64,000 nucleotides of DNA from assembly GCA_013390605.1 (NCBI GenBank), contig JACAUB010000001.1:128077-192076 (forward strand). The letters are read 5' to 3'. The position numbers were made by a program, and so were the translations under genes. The first letter of the stretch is position 1. Every line of letters starts with the position of its first letter. Below the pieces are notes generated by a model. The model made no database searches, was not told the DNA's origin, and saw nothing but the letters and a program-made list of their open reading frames with translations. This document shows, in pieces, positions 49,272 to 58,905 of this stretch. Origin of the DNA: Bacteroidota bacterium. Its GTDB lineage: Bacteria; Bacteroidota; Bacteroidia; Bacteroidales; Cfx3-03.

Positions 49272-50597
49272 ATGGCAAAGCTTAAAGATAAACTAGCTGA
49301 AAAAATTGAAATTCAACGTCTGCGTATCGACCATTTAATGAAAGACCATAGTCACGTTGTTGTAGACCAAGTGACTATTGGGAAGATTATTGGTGGTATG
49401 CGAGGACTTAAATGTTTACTTACCGATATTTCATACTTAGATCCTTATGAAGGTATTCGTTATCGAGGATATACCCTTCCTGAGGTTTTCGAAAAACTAC
49501 CCAAACCAAAAGGTGCAGAAATGCCATATGTGGAGGGCTTAATTTACCTGCTTTTCACAGGCGAAATTCCCACGCTCCCTGAAGTATTGGATGTTGCTGA
49601 CGATATCAACAAACGTCGCATTTTGCCCCGTTATGTTTACGAGGTAATCGATGCTTTCCCTTGCTGTAGTCACCCTATGACTATTTTCTCAGCAGCTATT
49701 ATGACCCTTCAACGCGAATCTTTTTTCGCTAAGAAGTATCAGGCAGGTATCTCAAAATCCGATTATTGGGATCCGATGTATGAAGATGTAATGAATATGT
49801 TGGCAAAACTACCCGAAATAGCTACCTATATTTACGCAAAGCTATATCGTGATGGAAACCGTATTCAGTCGAATCCATTCCTTGATATGGGCGGTAACTT
49901 TGCGCACATGATGGGTAAGGCATCACCGTATGATGATGTTTCGCGTTTACATTTTATCATTCATGCTGACCACGAAAGTGGAAACGTGAGTGCACACACC
50001 GGTCACCTTGTTGCAAGTACATTAGCCGATGTTTATCTGGCAACCGCTGCAATGGTGAATGGTTTGGCAGGTCCTCTACATGGTTTAGCCAATCAGGAGG
50101 TATTACGTTGGCTTCAGGAGGTGATGGATAAGATGGATGGACGTGTGCCGAGTGAAGAAGAGATGAAACAATTTGTTTGGGATACACTCAATTCAGGTCA
50201 TGTTATTCCGGGTTATGGTCACGCTGTTTTACGTAAAACCGATCCCCGTTATAGTATTCAACGTGATTTCAGTTTAAAGCATATGCCTGACGATCCGATC
50301 TTTAAATATGCTGATTTATTATACAAAGTAGTTCCACCCATTTTGATGGAGCAAGGAAAAGCCAAGAATCCATGGCCTAACCTTGATGCCCAAACAGGTG
50401 TTATCCAATGGCACTATGGTGTGAGAGAATACGATTTTTATACCGTATTATTTGCCGTAGGGCGTTCTATTGGTATTGCCGTGAATTTGGTATGGGATCG
50501 TGCGCTTAACTTCTCGCTCGAACGTCCTAAGTCATTAACGACTGATATGCTTGAAGCCATAGCAAATGGCGAAGATTTACATATTCCGGAGGAATAG
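49272..50597 (+). CDS. gltA: citrate synthase (eukaryote-like type)
   Basis: A 441-aa citrate synthase of the type closer to mitochondrial than to proteobacterial enzymes. IIGGMRGLKCLLTDISYLDPYEGIRYRGYTLPE starts the core; catalytic residues lie in HADHESGNVSAHTGHLV, in VIPGYGHAVLRKTDPRY and in the later FDTVLFAVGRSIG-like FYTVLFAVGRSIG. It makes citrate from oxaloacetate and acetyl-CoA. It is the last gene of the icd-gltA pair and has a terminator 18 bp on. Confidence 0.93.
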   Translation: MAKLKDKLAEKIEIQRLRIDHLMKDHSHVVVDQVTIGKIIGGMRGLKCLLTDISYLDPYEGIRYRGYTLPEVFEKLPKPKGAEMPYVEGLIYLLFTGEIPTLPEVLDVADDINKRRILPRYVYEVIDAFPCCSHPMTIFSAAIMTLQRESFFAKKYQAGISKSDYWDPMYEDVMNMLAKLPEIATYIYAKLYRDGNRIQSNPFLDMGGNFAHMMGKASPYDDVSRLHFIIHADHESGNVSAHTGHLVASTLADVYLATAAMVNGLAGPLHGLANQEVLRWLQEVMDKMDGRVPSEEEMKQFVWDTLNSGHVIPGYGHAVLRKTDPRYSIQRDFSLKHMPDDPIFKYADLLYKVVPPILMEQGKAKNPWPNLDAQTGVIQWHYGVREYDFYTVLFAVGRSIGIAVNLVWDRALNFSLERPKSLTTDMLEAIANGEDLHIPEE

Positions 50598-50609
50598 GTT
50601 GTCAATATA

Positions 50610-50639
50610 AAAAAAGGCAGGTTTTCCTGCCTTTTTTTA
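50610..50639. terminator. bidirectional terminator gltA/ACP phosphodiesterase
   Basis: GGCAGG TTTT CCTGCC (50616-50631) with A-run before and T-run after. Confidence 0.9.
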
Positions 50640-51221
50640 TTTATTCTTCATCCAATCTGCCACATGTTTAATGATATCCGGCATAAACAGACTAAACTCA
50701 TTTCTGTATTCTTCATAGTGCTTTAGTAAAAAGGTTGCCGCACTTTCCATTCCCGATTCAAAACTTGCTCTTTTCGACATTCCACCCAATGCCTTTTCCA
50801 GCCCTTCAATCTTTGCATAACTAGCAAGCCAGTTATCATGTGCCATGTAAGGTAACATGCGTTGCGTACGTACAGGCATAATATCTAACGAGGGGAGAAG
50901 CTCGGCATATTTCCGTTCCGTATATTGGATAATCGGTTCTGGATGATAATCATTCCAATACAACGATAGAAAATGGTCGTAATACATGTCGATAATAACA
51001 GCAGCATAGCGACCATAATCTCCATTTAACCGTTTTACCCCTTGTTCCACCATTGGATGGTGGTCGGTGTAATGATCAATTGCCCGGTGAAGATGAATCC
51101 CTTTTATTACATCAGCCGAATATTCATGTTGTTGTTTTCCCTTTACATGATCAGCAATAAAGTTTCCCAGGAGAATCTCTTTTTCTTCGCCCGATAAGAA
51201 TATATGGCCTAGAAAATTCAT
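50637..51221 (-). CDS. acyl carrier protein phosphodiesterase family protein
   Basis: A 194-aa protein of the AcpH family: MNFLGHIFLSGEEKEILLGNFIADHVKG, IHLHRAIDHYTDHHP and IIDMYYDHFLSLYW carry the His/Asp metal-binding residues of an HD-like fold. AcpH removes the phosphopantetheine arm from ACP; some relatives may act on other phosphodiesters. Alone on the minus strand, with its stop inside the T-run of the gltA terminator. Confidence 0.85.
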   Translation of the reverse strand: MNFLGHIFLSGEEKEILLGNFIADHVKGKQQHEYSADVIKGIHLHRAIDHYTDHHPMVEQGVKRLNGDYGRYAAVIIDMYYDHFLSLYWNDYHPEPIIQYTERKYAELLPSLDIMPVRTQRMLPYMAHDNWLASYAKIEGLEKALGGMSKRASFESGMESAATFLLKHYEEYRNEFSLFMPDIIKHVADWMKNK

Positions 51222-51353
51222 TAGATAAAGATATCAAAAAGAATATGATTATCTTTTAAAACAATCAGTTAAAGTGATAGTTCATTGTTTTTGGTTCTAC
51301 AATGAAAATGTTGACAATAGAATAAACCATCTGGTGTACATTTTCAATAAAAG

Positions 51354-51403
51354 TATAACTATCAGCTGGAGCAAATTTCAATCTGTTCCGGCTGATAGTT
51401 ATA
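51354..51403 (-). terminator. long inverted repeat after the HEAT/DUF1080 gene
   Basis: TATAACTATCAGC (51354-51366) and GCTGATAGTTATA (51391-51403), 13-bp perfect, extended inward by TGGA/TTCC with one bulge. It lies about 20 bp beyond the stop of the minus-strand gene. No strong T-run. Confidence 0.6.
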
Positions 51404-51424
51404 TAGTGTATCCTAATAAAATCT

Positions 51425-54400
51425 TTATTTATTCTGTAATCTGGTTTTTTTATTACCTTTTTTTTCTTTTGCTATTATCTTTTCCTGCGTTAAATCTTTT
51501 ACTCTGATACTTCTGAATTGTACCTCAGAGCCATGTCCAAGAAATCCGATATGTCCACTGTCGCGCAGTAAGCCCGGATGCTTTTTACCATCTGCTGTAC
51601 CATTTTTTCTTGGTAGGGTAATGTCTTCATCAACGATCACTGTACCGTTTAACGTTACAGTGATCTTAGGTCCCTGAGCCTTTATCTCTTCATAATTCCA
51701 CTCTCCAACAGGCTTCAAAAAACCTCTTTTTGCAGGAAATACACCATAAATAGAGCCATGATACTGATATGCATGCAGGTCTTTATAAATCGGAGCTTCA
51801 CTATCCAGAATCTGGATCTCCATTCCTTCATAGGCAGCATCGCCTTCATAAGGTGCCCTGATACCTACACCATTATTGGCTTCAGGGGTTAGTTGAAACT
51901 CAAAACGGAATATAAAATCACTGAATTCTTCTTTGGTAAACAGATTACCACCTGAACCTCTTCCTGGTTTTGGGCGGATAGAAAGGTTTCCGTCTTCAAT
52001 GATATAATCGGTCGTGTTTCCTGTCCAGTTGTGCATATTGGTGCCGTCAAACAGTACCTTGAATCCCTCTTTCTTCTCCTGGTCGCTTAATTCATATGGC
52101 TTAACCCTGGGGATTTCCTTAATGTAGATATCGCGGTATGAAACAGGTGAACCATGTGCTTGTAGTTCTATTTGCTCCTCGACAAAAATAGGGAGATTCC
52201 TATCCCAGTAATTCTCAAGGATCACATTATCCGTAACCAGCTCCCCGTTCAGATAAACTGTTACACGGTCGCCTTTCATTAAAATACGGAAGGTATTCCA
52301 TTCGTCCAGTTTATTGTCTGCAACCTTTAAAGGTTTGCTTTCATTCACTTGATTGTTGTACAAACCACCCGATCCTACTTGTGCACCAACATCTGTACGG
52401 GCATTATCCCATATCTGTACTTGTGGAGTGCCACGAAGATAAATACCGGCATCTCCCTGTCCTTTATGGTCGTCAATGATCTTCCAATCTACCAGCATCT
52501 CAAAATCGCCATAATTTTTCACTGTGGCTATATTGTTCCCGTGACCTGTAAACGTCAGTTCACCATTTATTACTTTCCAGCCTGCATTCATCTCCGCATC
52601 AGCTTTTTCCTGGGCTTTTGCTAAAGTCGGTGCATCCATTTTAGATCTTACAATAGGATTTTCCACCAAACCCTTCCATCCGCTCAGGTCTTTTCCATTA
52701 AATACCGATACAAAGCCTTCACCGGCCTGCATTTCAGAAAGATATTTGCGCATCGCTTCTTTTTGATATTCACTATCTGCTCCCTTCAAAACCTGAATGG
52801 TTTTGTTTAACAGATCTTTCACGATGGTGCCATTATATTTATCTGCTAAGGCAATTGTCATTACCGCATTGGCTGCTATTTGCTGTAGAGACGGATCATC
52901 TAGATACCTGCCCGCAAAGACAAGTGCATTAAAGGTTCTGGCCTGTTCTGTGGCTTTAAGAATTTGCTGTTGTTGAGAAGAGGTCCTGGCAACTTCCATC
53001 GCATTACGCAGCAATAATAATTTTTGATCAGCAGGACTTGCAGAAATTCTGATCGAACGTAAATAACCTGAAATAGCTTTATCCAGATATTCAGCATTCT
53101 TTGTTGTACGGGCAATCTTAATCAACTCAGTAGCCGAGCTGGCATCAACCCATGATGCCAATGCATCCAATGCGGCTTTTTGGGTTTGTTCATTATCTGT
53201 GTCGAATGCTTTTGAAACCGCATTTAATGATTTATCTCCACCTAAGCTAGCGAGGATCCTATAAAAAAGTGTTTTTTTATCTTTAGAGGCAGCAGTCATC
53301 TGTTGTAATACTAAATCTACCTGTGCCGTGTCACCCTTCTTTCCTTTCAATGCAGCAATAACAGCATCTTGAATTGCGGTCAGTTCTGACTGATCAGAAG
53401 TTTCATTCAGCAGCGTAAATAGCTTGGGAACATTGTCGCTGATAACCACCTGCTTTAAAGCAGCAAATGCAGCTTGCTTAACTTCCTGATTTTTATTTTT
53501 AAGCTGGCTGTAAATCGTGTTTAACTGATCATTTGCTGCGTATGATGCTAGTATATTGATCAGTGCTACCTGTACTGTTGGATTTGCTTTTGGTATGAAA
53601 GCTGCTACCTTCTCTGTGATTCCTACTCCTTTCATTCTACGAATGGCACCTGAGATAGCCGTTATGGTTGTAGAATCACCTTTGCTCATCAGTGTGAGTA
53701 AGTCATCTAATACCTTCGCCTGGCCTATTTTCGTTGAAGCCTCAATCGCCGCTAGCTTAACTTCTGTGTTTTTACTTTGGAGCAACTTAAGTATAGCAGG
53801 CAATGACTCTTTAGCTAAGCTTTCGCTAAACATATAAATGATATCTATTTTAGTAGCGTCATTAGATTGTCCTAATTTCTTTACCCAAAGCGCAGTTGTG
53901 TTCGGTGTAATATAGGGAACCGCAAACCTTAATGCTGCTGCGCGATACTGACTACTTTTATCATTTACGGCATTTAAAAGGAGAGGGGTGCTCTTTTCCT
54001 GATTTACATCAACGAGTACCTTCAAAGCAGATGTCCTGACGTGTATCTGATCAGCTGCAACCGCTTTTTCTATAAGCTGTTTAGCTATTTTGGAGGCAAG
54101 GACTTTATTGCCATCTTTCAGTAGCATTTCAGCATAAAGCAGTGTTGCAGCTGTTGCATTAGTGCTTTCAAACTTGTAGCCACTCTTTTCTGCAGCAGTT
54201 AACATTATTTGTTCAGAAGATGGATCTGCAATATTGGCGAGTGCATATAATGACATCTTAACCAGGTTGTTATCATTTTCTGTAGCAAAAGCTTTGATCG
54301 TACTTGCTGCTTCTTTACTATGGCTATCACCCAATGCTGCTATAATTGAAAGTCGGGCAGCACCATTAGCAGTTACTAATGCATTTAATAACGCCTTTTT

Positions 54401-54898
54401 TGAAGCAGGTGAATTTATCTTTACCATTACTCTTGCAGCAGGATCAGCAAGCTCAGGATTTATTAAATATACTTGTAACGCGGGGATAACATCATCCTTG
54501 CCAACCAATGCTAACTGGCTCATTAAAAATGATTTATTTTCCCTGCTTGAGAGTTTCTCCAGCGCTTTGCAATATACATTTACGCTCATTTTTCTCAGAT
54601 CTTCCTGTCCTGTTTGTGTTACATAAGCCGAAAAGCCACCAATGGCATATTCCAATAAGGCATTATTTCCTTCGCGTGGTGCAGTAAGTCCGCAAATCAT
54701 CGTCAGAAATCCATCTTCACCCAATTGAGCTATTTCCTGCATGTTCCTATTTAATTGTTTGGCATCTCTGGCCGGTAATTGTGCAAGCAGATCAGCGATT
54801 TTGGTAGTGACGGTACGCTGGTCGTTTTTATCTTGGGCAAAGGCAATATTTTGTAACATCATTGCAGCAAGAAGGATAATGAATATTTTCTTTATCAT
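51425..54898 (-). CDS. secreted HEAT-repeat protein with two DUF1080 (3-keto-disaccharide hydrolase) domains
   Basis: An 1157-aa exported protein (signal peptide IFIILLAAMMLQNIAFAQ). Residues ~30-720 are HEAT-like helical repeats (for example PLLLNAVNDKSSQYRAAALRFAV, LPAILKLLQSKNTEVKLAAIEASTKIG). Two DUF1080 jelly-roll domains follow: FVSVFNGKDLSGWKGLVENPIV (about 735-930) and GFKVLFDGTNMHNWTGNTTDYII (about 945-1140), each with the GIYLRG/GVGIRAP and EMEIQILD-type strands. DUF1080 proteins hydrolyse or eliminate 3-keto-glycosides, products of sugar oxidoreductases. The next gene is such an oxidoreductase 52 bp upstream, same strand. Substrate is unknown. The HEAT part may be a scaffold. Confidence 0.85.
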   Translation of the reverse strand: MIKKIFIILLAAMMLQNIAFAQDKNDQRTVTTKIADLLAQLPARDAKQLNRNMQEIAQLGEDGFLTMICGLTAPREGNNALLEYAIGGFSAYVTQTGQEDLRKMSVNVYCKALEKLSSRENKSFLMSQLALVGKDDVIPALQVYLINPELADPAARVMVKINSPASKKALLNALVTANGAARLSIIAALGDSHSKEAASTIKAFATENDNNLVKMSLYALANIADPSSEQIMLTAAEKSGYKFESTNATAATLLYAEMLLKDGNKVLASKIAKQLIEKAVAADQIHVRTSALKVLVDVNQEKSTPLLLNAVNDKSSQYRAAALRFAVPYITPNTTALWVKKLGQSNDATKIDIIYMFSESLAKESLPAILKLLQSKNTEVKLAAIEASTKIGQAKVLDDLLTLMSKGDSTTITAISGAIRRMKGVGITEKVAAFIPKANPTVQVALINILASYAANDQLNTIYSQLKNKNQEVKQAAFAALKQVVISDNVPKLFTLLNETSDQSELTAIQDAVIAALKGKKGDTAQVDLVLQQMTAASKDKKTLFYRILASLGGDKSLNAVSKAFDTDNEQTQKAALDALASWVDASSATELIKIARTTKNAEYLDKAISGYLRSIRISASPADQKLLLLRNAMEVARTSSQQQQILKATEQARTFNALVFAGRYLDDPSLQQIAANAVMTIALADKYNGTIVKDLLNKTIQVLKGADSEYQKEAMRKYLSEMQAGEGFVSVFNGKDLSGWKGLVENPIVRSKMDAPTLAKAQEKADAEMNAGWKVINGELTFTGHGNNIATVKNYGDFEMLVDWKIIDDHKGQGDAGIYLRGTPQVQIWDNARTDVGAQVGSGGLYNNQVNESKPLKVADNKLDEWNTFRILMKGDRVTVYLNGELVTDNVILENYWDRNLPIFVEEQIELQAHGSPVSYRDIYIKEIPRVKPYELSDQEKKEGFKVLFDGTNMHNWTGNTTDYIIEDGNLSIRPKPGRGSGGNLFTKEEFSDFIFRFEFQLTPEANNGVGIRAPYEGDAAYEGMEIQILDSEAPIYKDLHAYQYHGSIYGVFPAKRGFLKPVGEWNYEEIKAQGPKITVTLNGTVIVDEDITLPRKNGTADGKKHPGLLRDSGHIGFLGHGSEVQFRSIRVKDLTQEKIIAKEKKGNKKTRLQNK

Positions 54899-54950
54899 TT
54901 TGGTACGAATAAAATATTTATCTCAAATTATTGTAAAGCATAATGGTTAA

Positions 54951-56222
54951 TTAAAATGTAAAAGGAGCTCTCATCACTGGATTTATTAACCTGTTTGCTC
55001 CTTCGTCATCAATAAATTCTTGTTTTACGGGATCAAACTTTAAAGAACGACCCAAACGTAATGCGACCAGTCCTATGTTGACAATATTACAGGAACGGTG
55101 TCCGTTTTCTTCATTTAAAGCAAATTTTCGTCTGGTTTTAACTGATTCTACAAAGCTTGTCAGCTGAAATTCCGGATCGGGTAAAGCAGCAAGTTTCCTC
55201 TCCAGATCAGGAATATCTGACCTGAAACCGGCATACAATTTACCCTTAGGGCCTTCTATATAAGCTGCATTCGTATCTTTTCCTTCGCCATCTAAAATAA
55301 TCTGGCATCCGTCTGCATAGGTATACGTTATTCTGCGCCAAATACCAACCGCATCTGTGTGTTGTTGCGGGGCATCTATTTCAACCGAGATGGGGCTGGT
55401 GTCATCTTTGCCTAAAAAATATTGAACCGGATCAAGGTAATGTTGTCCCATATCACTCAATCCGCCACCATCATAATCCCAGTATCCGCGAAACGTTTGA
55501 TGTACTCTATGTGGGTTATATGGCTTATATGGAGCGGGACCAAGCCATGAGTTATAATCCAGTTCAGCTGGGACCGGTTCAGGTGTCAGATTATCTTTTC
55601 CTACCCAATAAAACTTCCAGTCAAAACCGGTATGTTTGCCAACCGTAACTTTTAAAGGCCATCCTAATAATCCACTATCGACTAATTTTTTAATAGGTTT
55701 AACGGTAGTCCCCATCCCGTAAAAATTATCTTTAAATCGAAACCATGTGTTTAGGCGAAACATCCTACCGTGTTGTTGAATTGCTTCGATGACACGTTTC
55801 CCTTCCCCTATAGAATGGGTCATGGGTTTTTCACACCAGACATCTTTACCTGCATTAGCTGCAGCAATAGACATTAAGCCATGCCAGTGTGGGGGTGTTG
55901 CAATATGTACGATATCAACCTCCGGAAGCTTGATCAGCTCACGGTAGTCGCTAAAGGTCTTAACCCCTTTATCTAACATGGATGCTGCTGATTCAAGATG
56001 CTTTCTGTCGACATCGCAAATTGCAACTACCTGTGTTCCTTCATATCCAAAGTGGCCACATCCCATCGACCCTACACCTATAATTGCTTTCGTCAATTTA
56101 TCGCTGGGTGCAATAAATCCGTTTCCACCAAGAACATACCGTGGAACAATAGTAAATGCGGCTAGTCCTACTGCGGTTTTTTTGATAAAATCTCTTCTTG
56201 AGTTTTGTTGTTTTGGTTTCAT
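54951..56222 (-). CDS. Tat-exported Gfo/Idh/MocA family oxidoreductase
   Basis: A 423-aa NAD(P)-dependent sugar oxidoreductase. The N-terminus has a twin-arginine signal (SRRDFIKKTAVGLAAFTIV). AIIGVGSMGCGHF is the Rossmann glycine motif; CEKPMTHS is the family EKP motif; GGLSDMGQHYLDPVQYFLG follows in the catalytic domain, and the C-terminus (NIGLVALRLGRSLKFD) is typical of the secreted Bacteroidota/Planctomycetes branch. Such enzymes can oxidise or reduce C3 of sugars. Cotranscribed ahead of the DUF1080 protein, suggesting oxidation to 3-keto-glycosides then cleavage in the periplasm. Confidence 0.85.
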   Translation of the reverse strand: MKPKQQNSRRDFIKKTAVGLAAFTIVPRYVLGGNGFIAPSDKLTKAIIGVGSMGCGHFGYEGTQVVAICDVDRKHLESAASMLDKGVKTFSDYRELIKLPEVDIVHIATPPHWHGLMSIAAANAGKDVWCEKPMTHSIGEGKRVIEAIQQHGRMFRLNTWFRFKDNFYGMGTTVKPIKKLVDSGLLGWPLKVTVGKHTGFDWKFYWVGKDNLTPEPVPAELDYNSWLGPAPYKPYNPHRVHQTFRGYWDYDGGGLSDMGQHYLDPVQYFLGKDDTSPISVEIDAPQQHTDAVGIWRRITYTYADGCQIILDGEGKDTNAAYIEGPKGKLYAGFRSDIPDLERKLAALPDPEFQLTSFVESVKTRRKFALNEENGHRSCNIVNIGLVALRLGRSLKFDPVKQEFIDDEGANRLINPVMRAPFTF

Positions 56223-56663
56223 GTGTGTGTTGGTGTAATTATAATAACCGATATCAAATTTAAACTTTAAAATAATATCATTCTCTAAAAATATTATTTA
56301 GTTTTTAAATTGAAGGAATTAAATTTAAAAACTATCATATCTTTAATCGTATTATTATTTAATAGGGTTCTGTTTTAGAATAATAAAGGTGGTAAAATAG
56401 AAACTAATTGGACTGAAGAAGCAGAGCCGAAAGGAAGTTCGATGCCCAATGCATTCGAAAAAAGAAATTGCTAAAATCAATAAGGATATCCGTAATTCGC
56501 TAAATGACAATTAAAAAAAGAGCAAATGAGTAATTGTGTGAGTCATTAAAAAAGGTTGCATAGATATTCGTATAACCGTTTTTTGATGATTAAAAAGTTA
56601 GTAGCTTTGCCATTAAATATAAACCCCAAATAAGTAAATTATTTGTAATTTAAAAAATGTAAT
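56223..56663. other. divergent intergenic region, possible coding remnant
   Basis: A 441-bp AT-rich region before iorA. Positions ~56400-56512 read like broken coding sequence (short frames such as KKEIAKINKDIRNSLNDN) with no recognisable family. The iorA promoter is at 56602-56609. Confidence 0.4.
56602..56609 (+). promoter_or_regulatory. TAnnTTTG promoter of iorAB
   Basis: TAGCTTTGC, 54 bp before the iorA ATG. Confidence 0.6.
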
Positions 56664-58280
56664 ATGCAGAAATTGATGCTTTTGGGCGATGAAGCCATCG
56701 CTCAGGGAGCAATTGATGCCGGAATGAGTGGTATATACGCTTATCCCGGAACTCCCTCAACAGAAATTACCGAATATATCCTCCAGTCAAAAGACGCCAA
56801 AGAAAAAAAGATTCGTGCCGGTTGGTCTACCAATGAAAAAACTGCCGTAGAAGGTGCATTGGGTATGTCGTATGCTGGTAAGCGTGCGATGACATGCATG
56901 AAACATGTTGGCCTCAATGTAGCTGCCGATGCTTTTATCAATTCAGCTATTACCGGTGCTAATGGAGGATTGATTGTCGTTTCGGCCGACGATCCTTCGA
57001 TGCATTCTTCACAGAATGAACAGGACTCCCGTTTTTATGGCAATTTCGCCATGATCCCTATTTTGGAGCCTTCCAATCAACAAGAGGCTTATGATATGGT
57101 GCATTACAGTTTTGACTTGTCAGAAAAATATCGTATTCCTGTAATGATGCGTATTACAACACGTTTGGCTCATTCCAGAGCCGGTGTTGTTCGTGGTGTA
57201 TCACGCGGGCAGAATGAAGTAATGCTTCCTTCAAATCCAAAACAGTTTATATTACTTCCTGGTAATGCGCGGAAACAGTATAAAACCCTCTTATCCAATC
57301 AGGCGCTCTTTGAAATGGAAGCCTCCACATCAGGGTTCAATAAATACATTGATGGTACCGATAAAAAAATGGGTATCATCGCCTGTGGCATCTCTTTCAA
57401 TTACCTCATGGAAAACTTTGCCGACCGCATTGTGCCATATCCGGTACTGAAAATCGGTCAATATCCGGTGCCCGTAGATCAGGTTAGTCGTTTATATAAT
57501 GAATGCGACGCTGTACTGGTTCTCGAAGAGGGTTATCCTTTAATAGAAGAGTTTTTACGAGGAATGCTAAATAACGGTAAAACAGTAACGGGTCGTTTAG
57601 ATGGAAGCCTTCCCCGCGATGGAGAACTCTCTCCAAACCTGGTAGCAAAAGCATTAGGTCACAAAGTGGCAGCCGAGACAAAGATTCCTTCGATTGTTGC
57701 AAATCGTCCACCCGCATTGTGCAAAGGATGCCCGCATATCTTCTCCTACAACGCACTTAACGAAGCCATGGCAGAAGTAGGCAAGGGACGAGTGTTTGCC
57801 GATATTGGTTGCTATACGCTTGGATTTATGGAGCCTTATCATGCCATTGATACCTGTGTTGACATGGGTGCTTCGATTACTATGGCAAAAGGTGCTGCCG
57901 ATGCAGGGTTGCTCCCGGCTGTTGCCGTTATTGGCGATTCAACCTTTACCCACTCCGGTATGACTGGTTTGCTGGATGCGGTAGTCGATAATAGTCCAAT
58001 AACAGTTTTCATTCTCGACAATGAGACCACCGGTATGACCGGAGGTCAGGACTCTAACGGTCTTGGAAAGCTTGAAGCTATCTGTAGCGGACTGGGTGTT
58101 GATCCTGCACATATCAGAGTAGTGAGTCCGATGCCAAAGAGCCACGACGAAAATGTCAGGATCATTAAAGAAGAGATTGCCTATCAGGGTGTTTCTGTCA
58201 TTATCCCTCGTCGCGAATGTATCCAGACTGCTGCACGTCGTCATAAAGCCGATGCCAAACTCAAAGGGAAAGAGGCTTAG
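56664..58280 (+). CDS. iorA: indolepyruvate ferredoxin oxidoreductase, alpha subunit
   Basis: A 538-aa thiamine-diphosphate enzyme that oxidatively decarboxylates aryl pyruvates to aryl-acetyl-CoA with ferredoxin, in aromatic amino acid fermentation. N-terminal YPGTPSTEITEYIL, GYTNEKTA-like GWSTNEKTAVEGALGMSYAGKRA, CMKHVGLNVAADAF and SADDPSMHSSQNEQDSR; then PPALCKGCPH, the TPP-binding GDSTFTHSGMTGLLDAV and ILDNETTGMTGGQ. The usual C-terminal two-[4Fe-4S] ferredoxin domain is absent: the protein ends at RRECIQTAARRHKADAK. It is paired with iorB 40 bp downstream. Confidence 0.92.
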   Translation: MQKLMLLGDEAIAQGAIDAGMSGIYAYPGTPSTEITEYILQSKDAKEKKIRAGWSTNEKTAVEGALGMSYAGKRAMTCMKHVGLNVAADAFINSAITGANGGLIVVSADDPSMHSSQNEQDSRFYGNFAMIPILEPSNQQEAYDMVHYSFDLSEKYRIPVMMRITTRLAHSRAGVVRGVSRGQNEVMLPSNPKQFILLPGNARKQYKTLLSNQALFEMEASTSGFNKYIDGTDKKMGIIACGISFNYLMENFADRIVPYPVLKIGQYPVPVDQVSRLYNECDAVLVLEEGYPLIEEFLRGMLNNGKTVTGRLDGSLPRDGELSPNLVAKALGHKVAAETKIPSIVANRPPALCKGCPHIFSYNALNEAMAEVGKGRVFADIGCYTLGFMEPYHAIDTCVDMGASITMAKGAADAGLLPAVAVIGDSTFTHSGMTGLLDAVVDNSPITVFILDNETTGMTGGQDSNGLGKLEAICSGLGVDPAHIRVVSPMPKSHDENVRIIKEEIAYQGVSVIIPRRECIQTAARRHKADAKLKGKEA

Positions 58281-58320
58281 TCTGATCGAACTGTTTAATT
58301 GATTAACTGAAAAACGAATC

Positions 58321-58905
58321 ATGAAAAAAGACATCATATTAGGTGGCGTTGGGGGACAAGGTATCCTTTCGATAGCTGCCATCATCGGTACGGCTGCCGT
58401 AAAAGCCGGTCTATATTTGAAGCAGGCCGAAGTTCATGGAATGTCGCAGCGTGGAGGTGACGTTCAATCGAACCTCCGGATCTCAGATCAACCCATTGCT
58501 TCCGATCTGATTCCTGTTGGCAAAGCCGACATGATAATCTCCGTTGAGCCGATGGAGGCACTGCGTTATGTGCCCATGCTGGCTGCCGATGGCTGGATCA
58601 TAACTAATACCACTCCATTTATCAATATCCCTGATTATCCATCCAAAGAGGAGCTTCTCGAAGTTATTGGTAGTCAGCCCCACCACATTATTCTGGATGC
58701 CGATGCCATTGCAAAAGAATTAGGCTCCGCTAAAGCAGCTAATGTGGTTATCCTTGGCGCTGCCTCTCCATTTTTAGGCTTGAGCTACGAACAGATAGAA
58801 GATGCAATCCGCGTTACTTTTGGCCGTAAAGGCGATGACGTGGTAAATCTGAACCTGGCCGCATTAAAGGCCGGTAGGGATGAAGCAGATCAACAAATGA
58901 AGTAA
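58321..58905 (+). CDS. iorB: indolepyruvate ferredoxin oxidoreductase, beta subunit
   Basis: A 194-aa gamma-domain subunit. IILGGVGGQGILSIAAIIGTAAVKAGLYLKQAEVHGMSQRGGDVQSNLRIS is the classic IorB start, which contacts CoA and the alpha subunit. The phenylacetate-CoA ligase gene that often follows iorAB is not here; instead a 165-bp inverted-repeat-bounded element begins 18 bp later. Confidence 0.94.
   Translation: MKKDIILGGVGGQGILSIAAIIGTAAVKAGLYLKQAEVHGMSQRGGDVQSNLRISDQPIASDLIPVGKADMIISVEPMEALRYVPMLAADGWIITNTTPFINIPDYPSKEELLEVIGSQPHHIILDADAIAKELGSAKAANVVILGAASPFLGLSYEQIEDAIRVTFGRKGDDVVNLNLAALKAGRDEADQQMK

Noticed and set aside
52349..52624. Plus-strand 91-codon frame inside the DUF1080 gene
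   Set aside because: Antisense to a conserved domain, no promoter, no homology seen.
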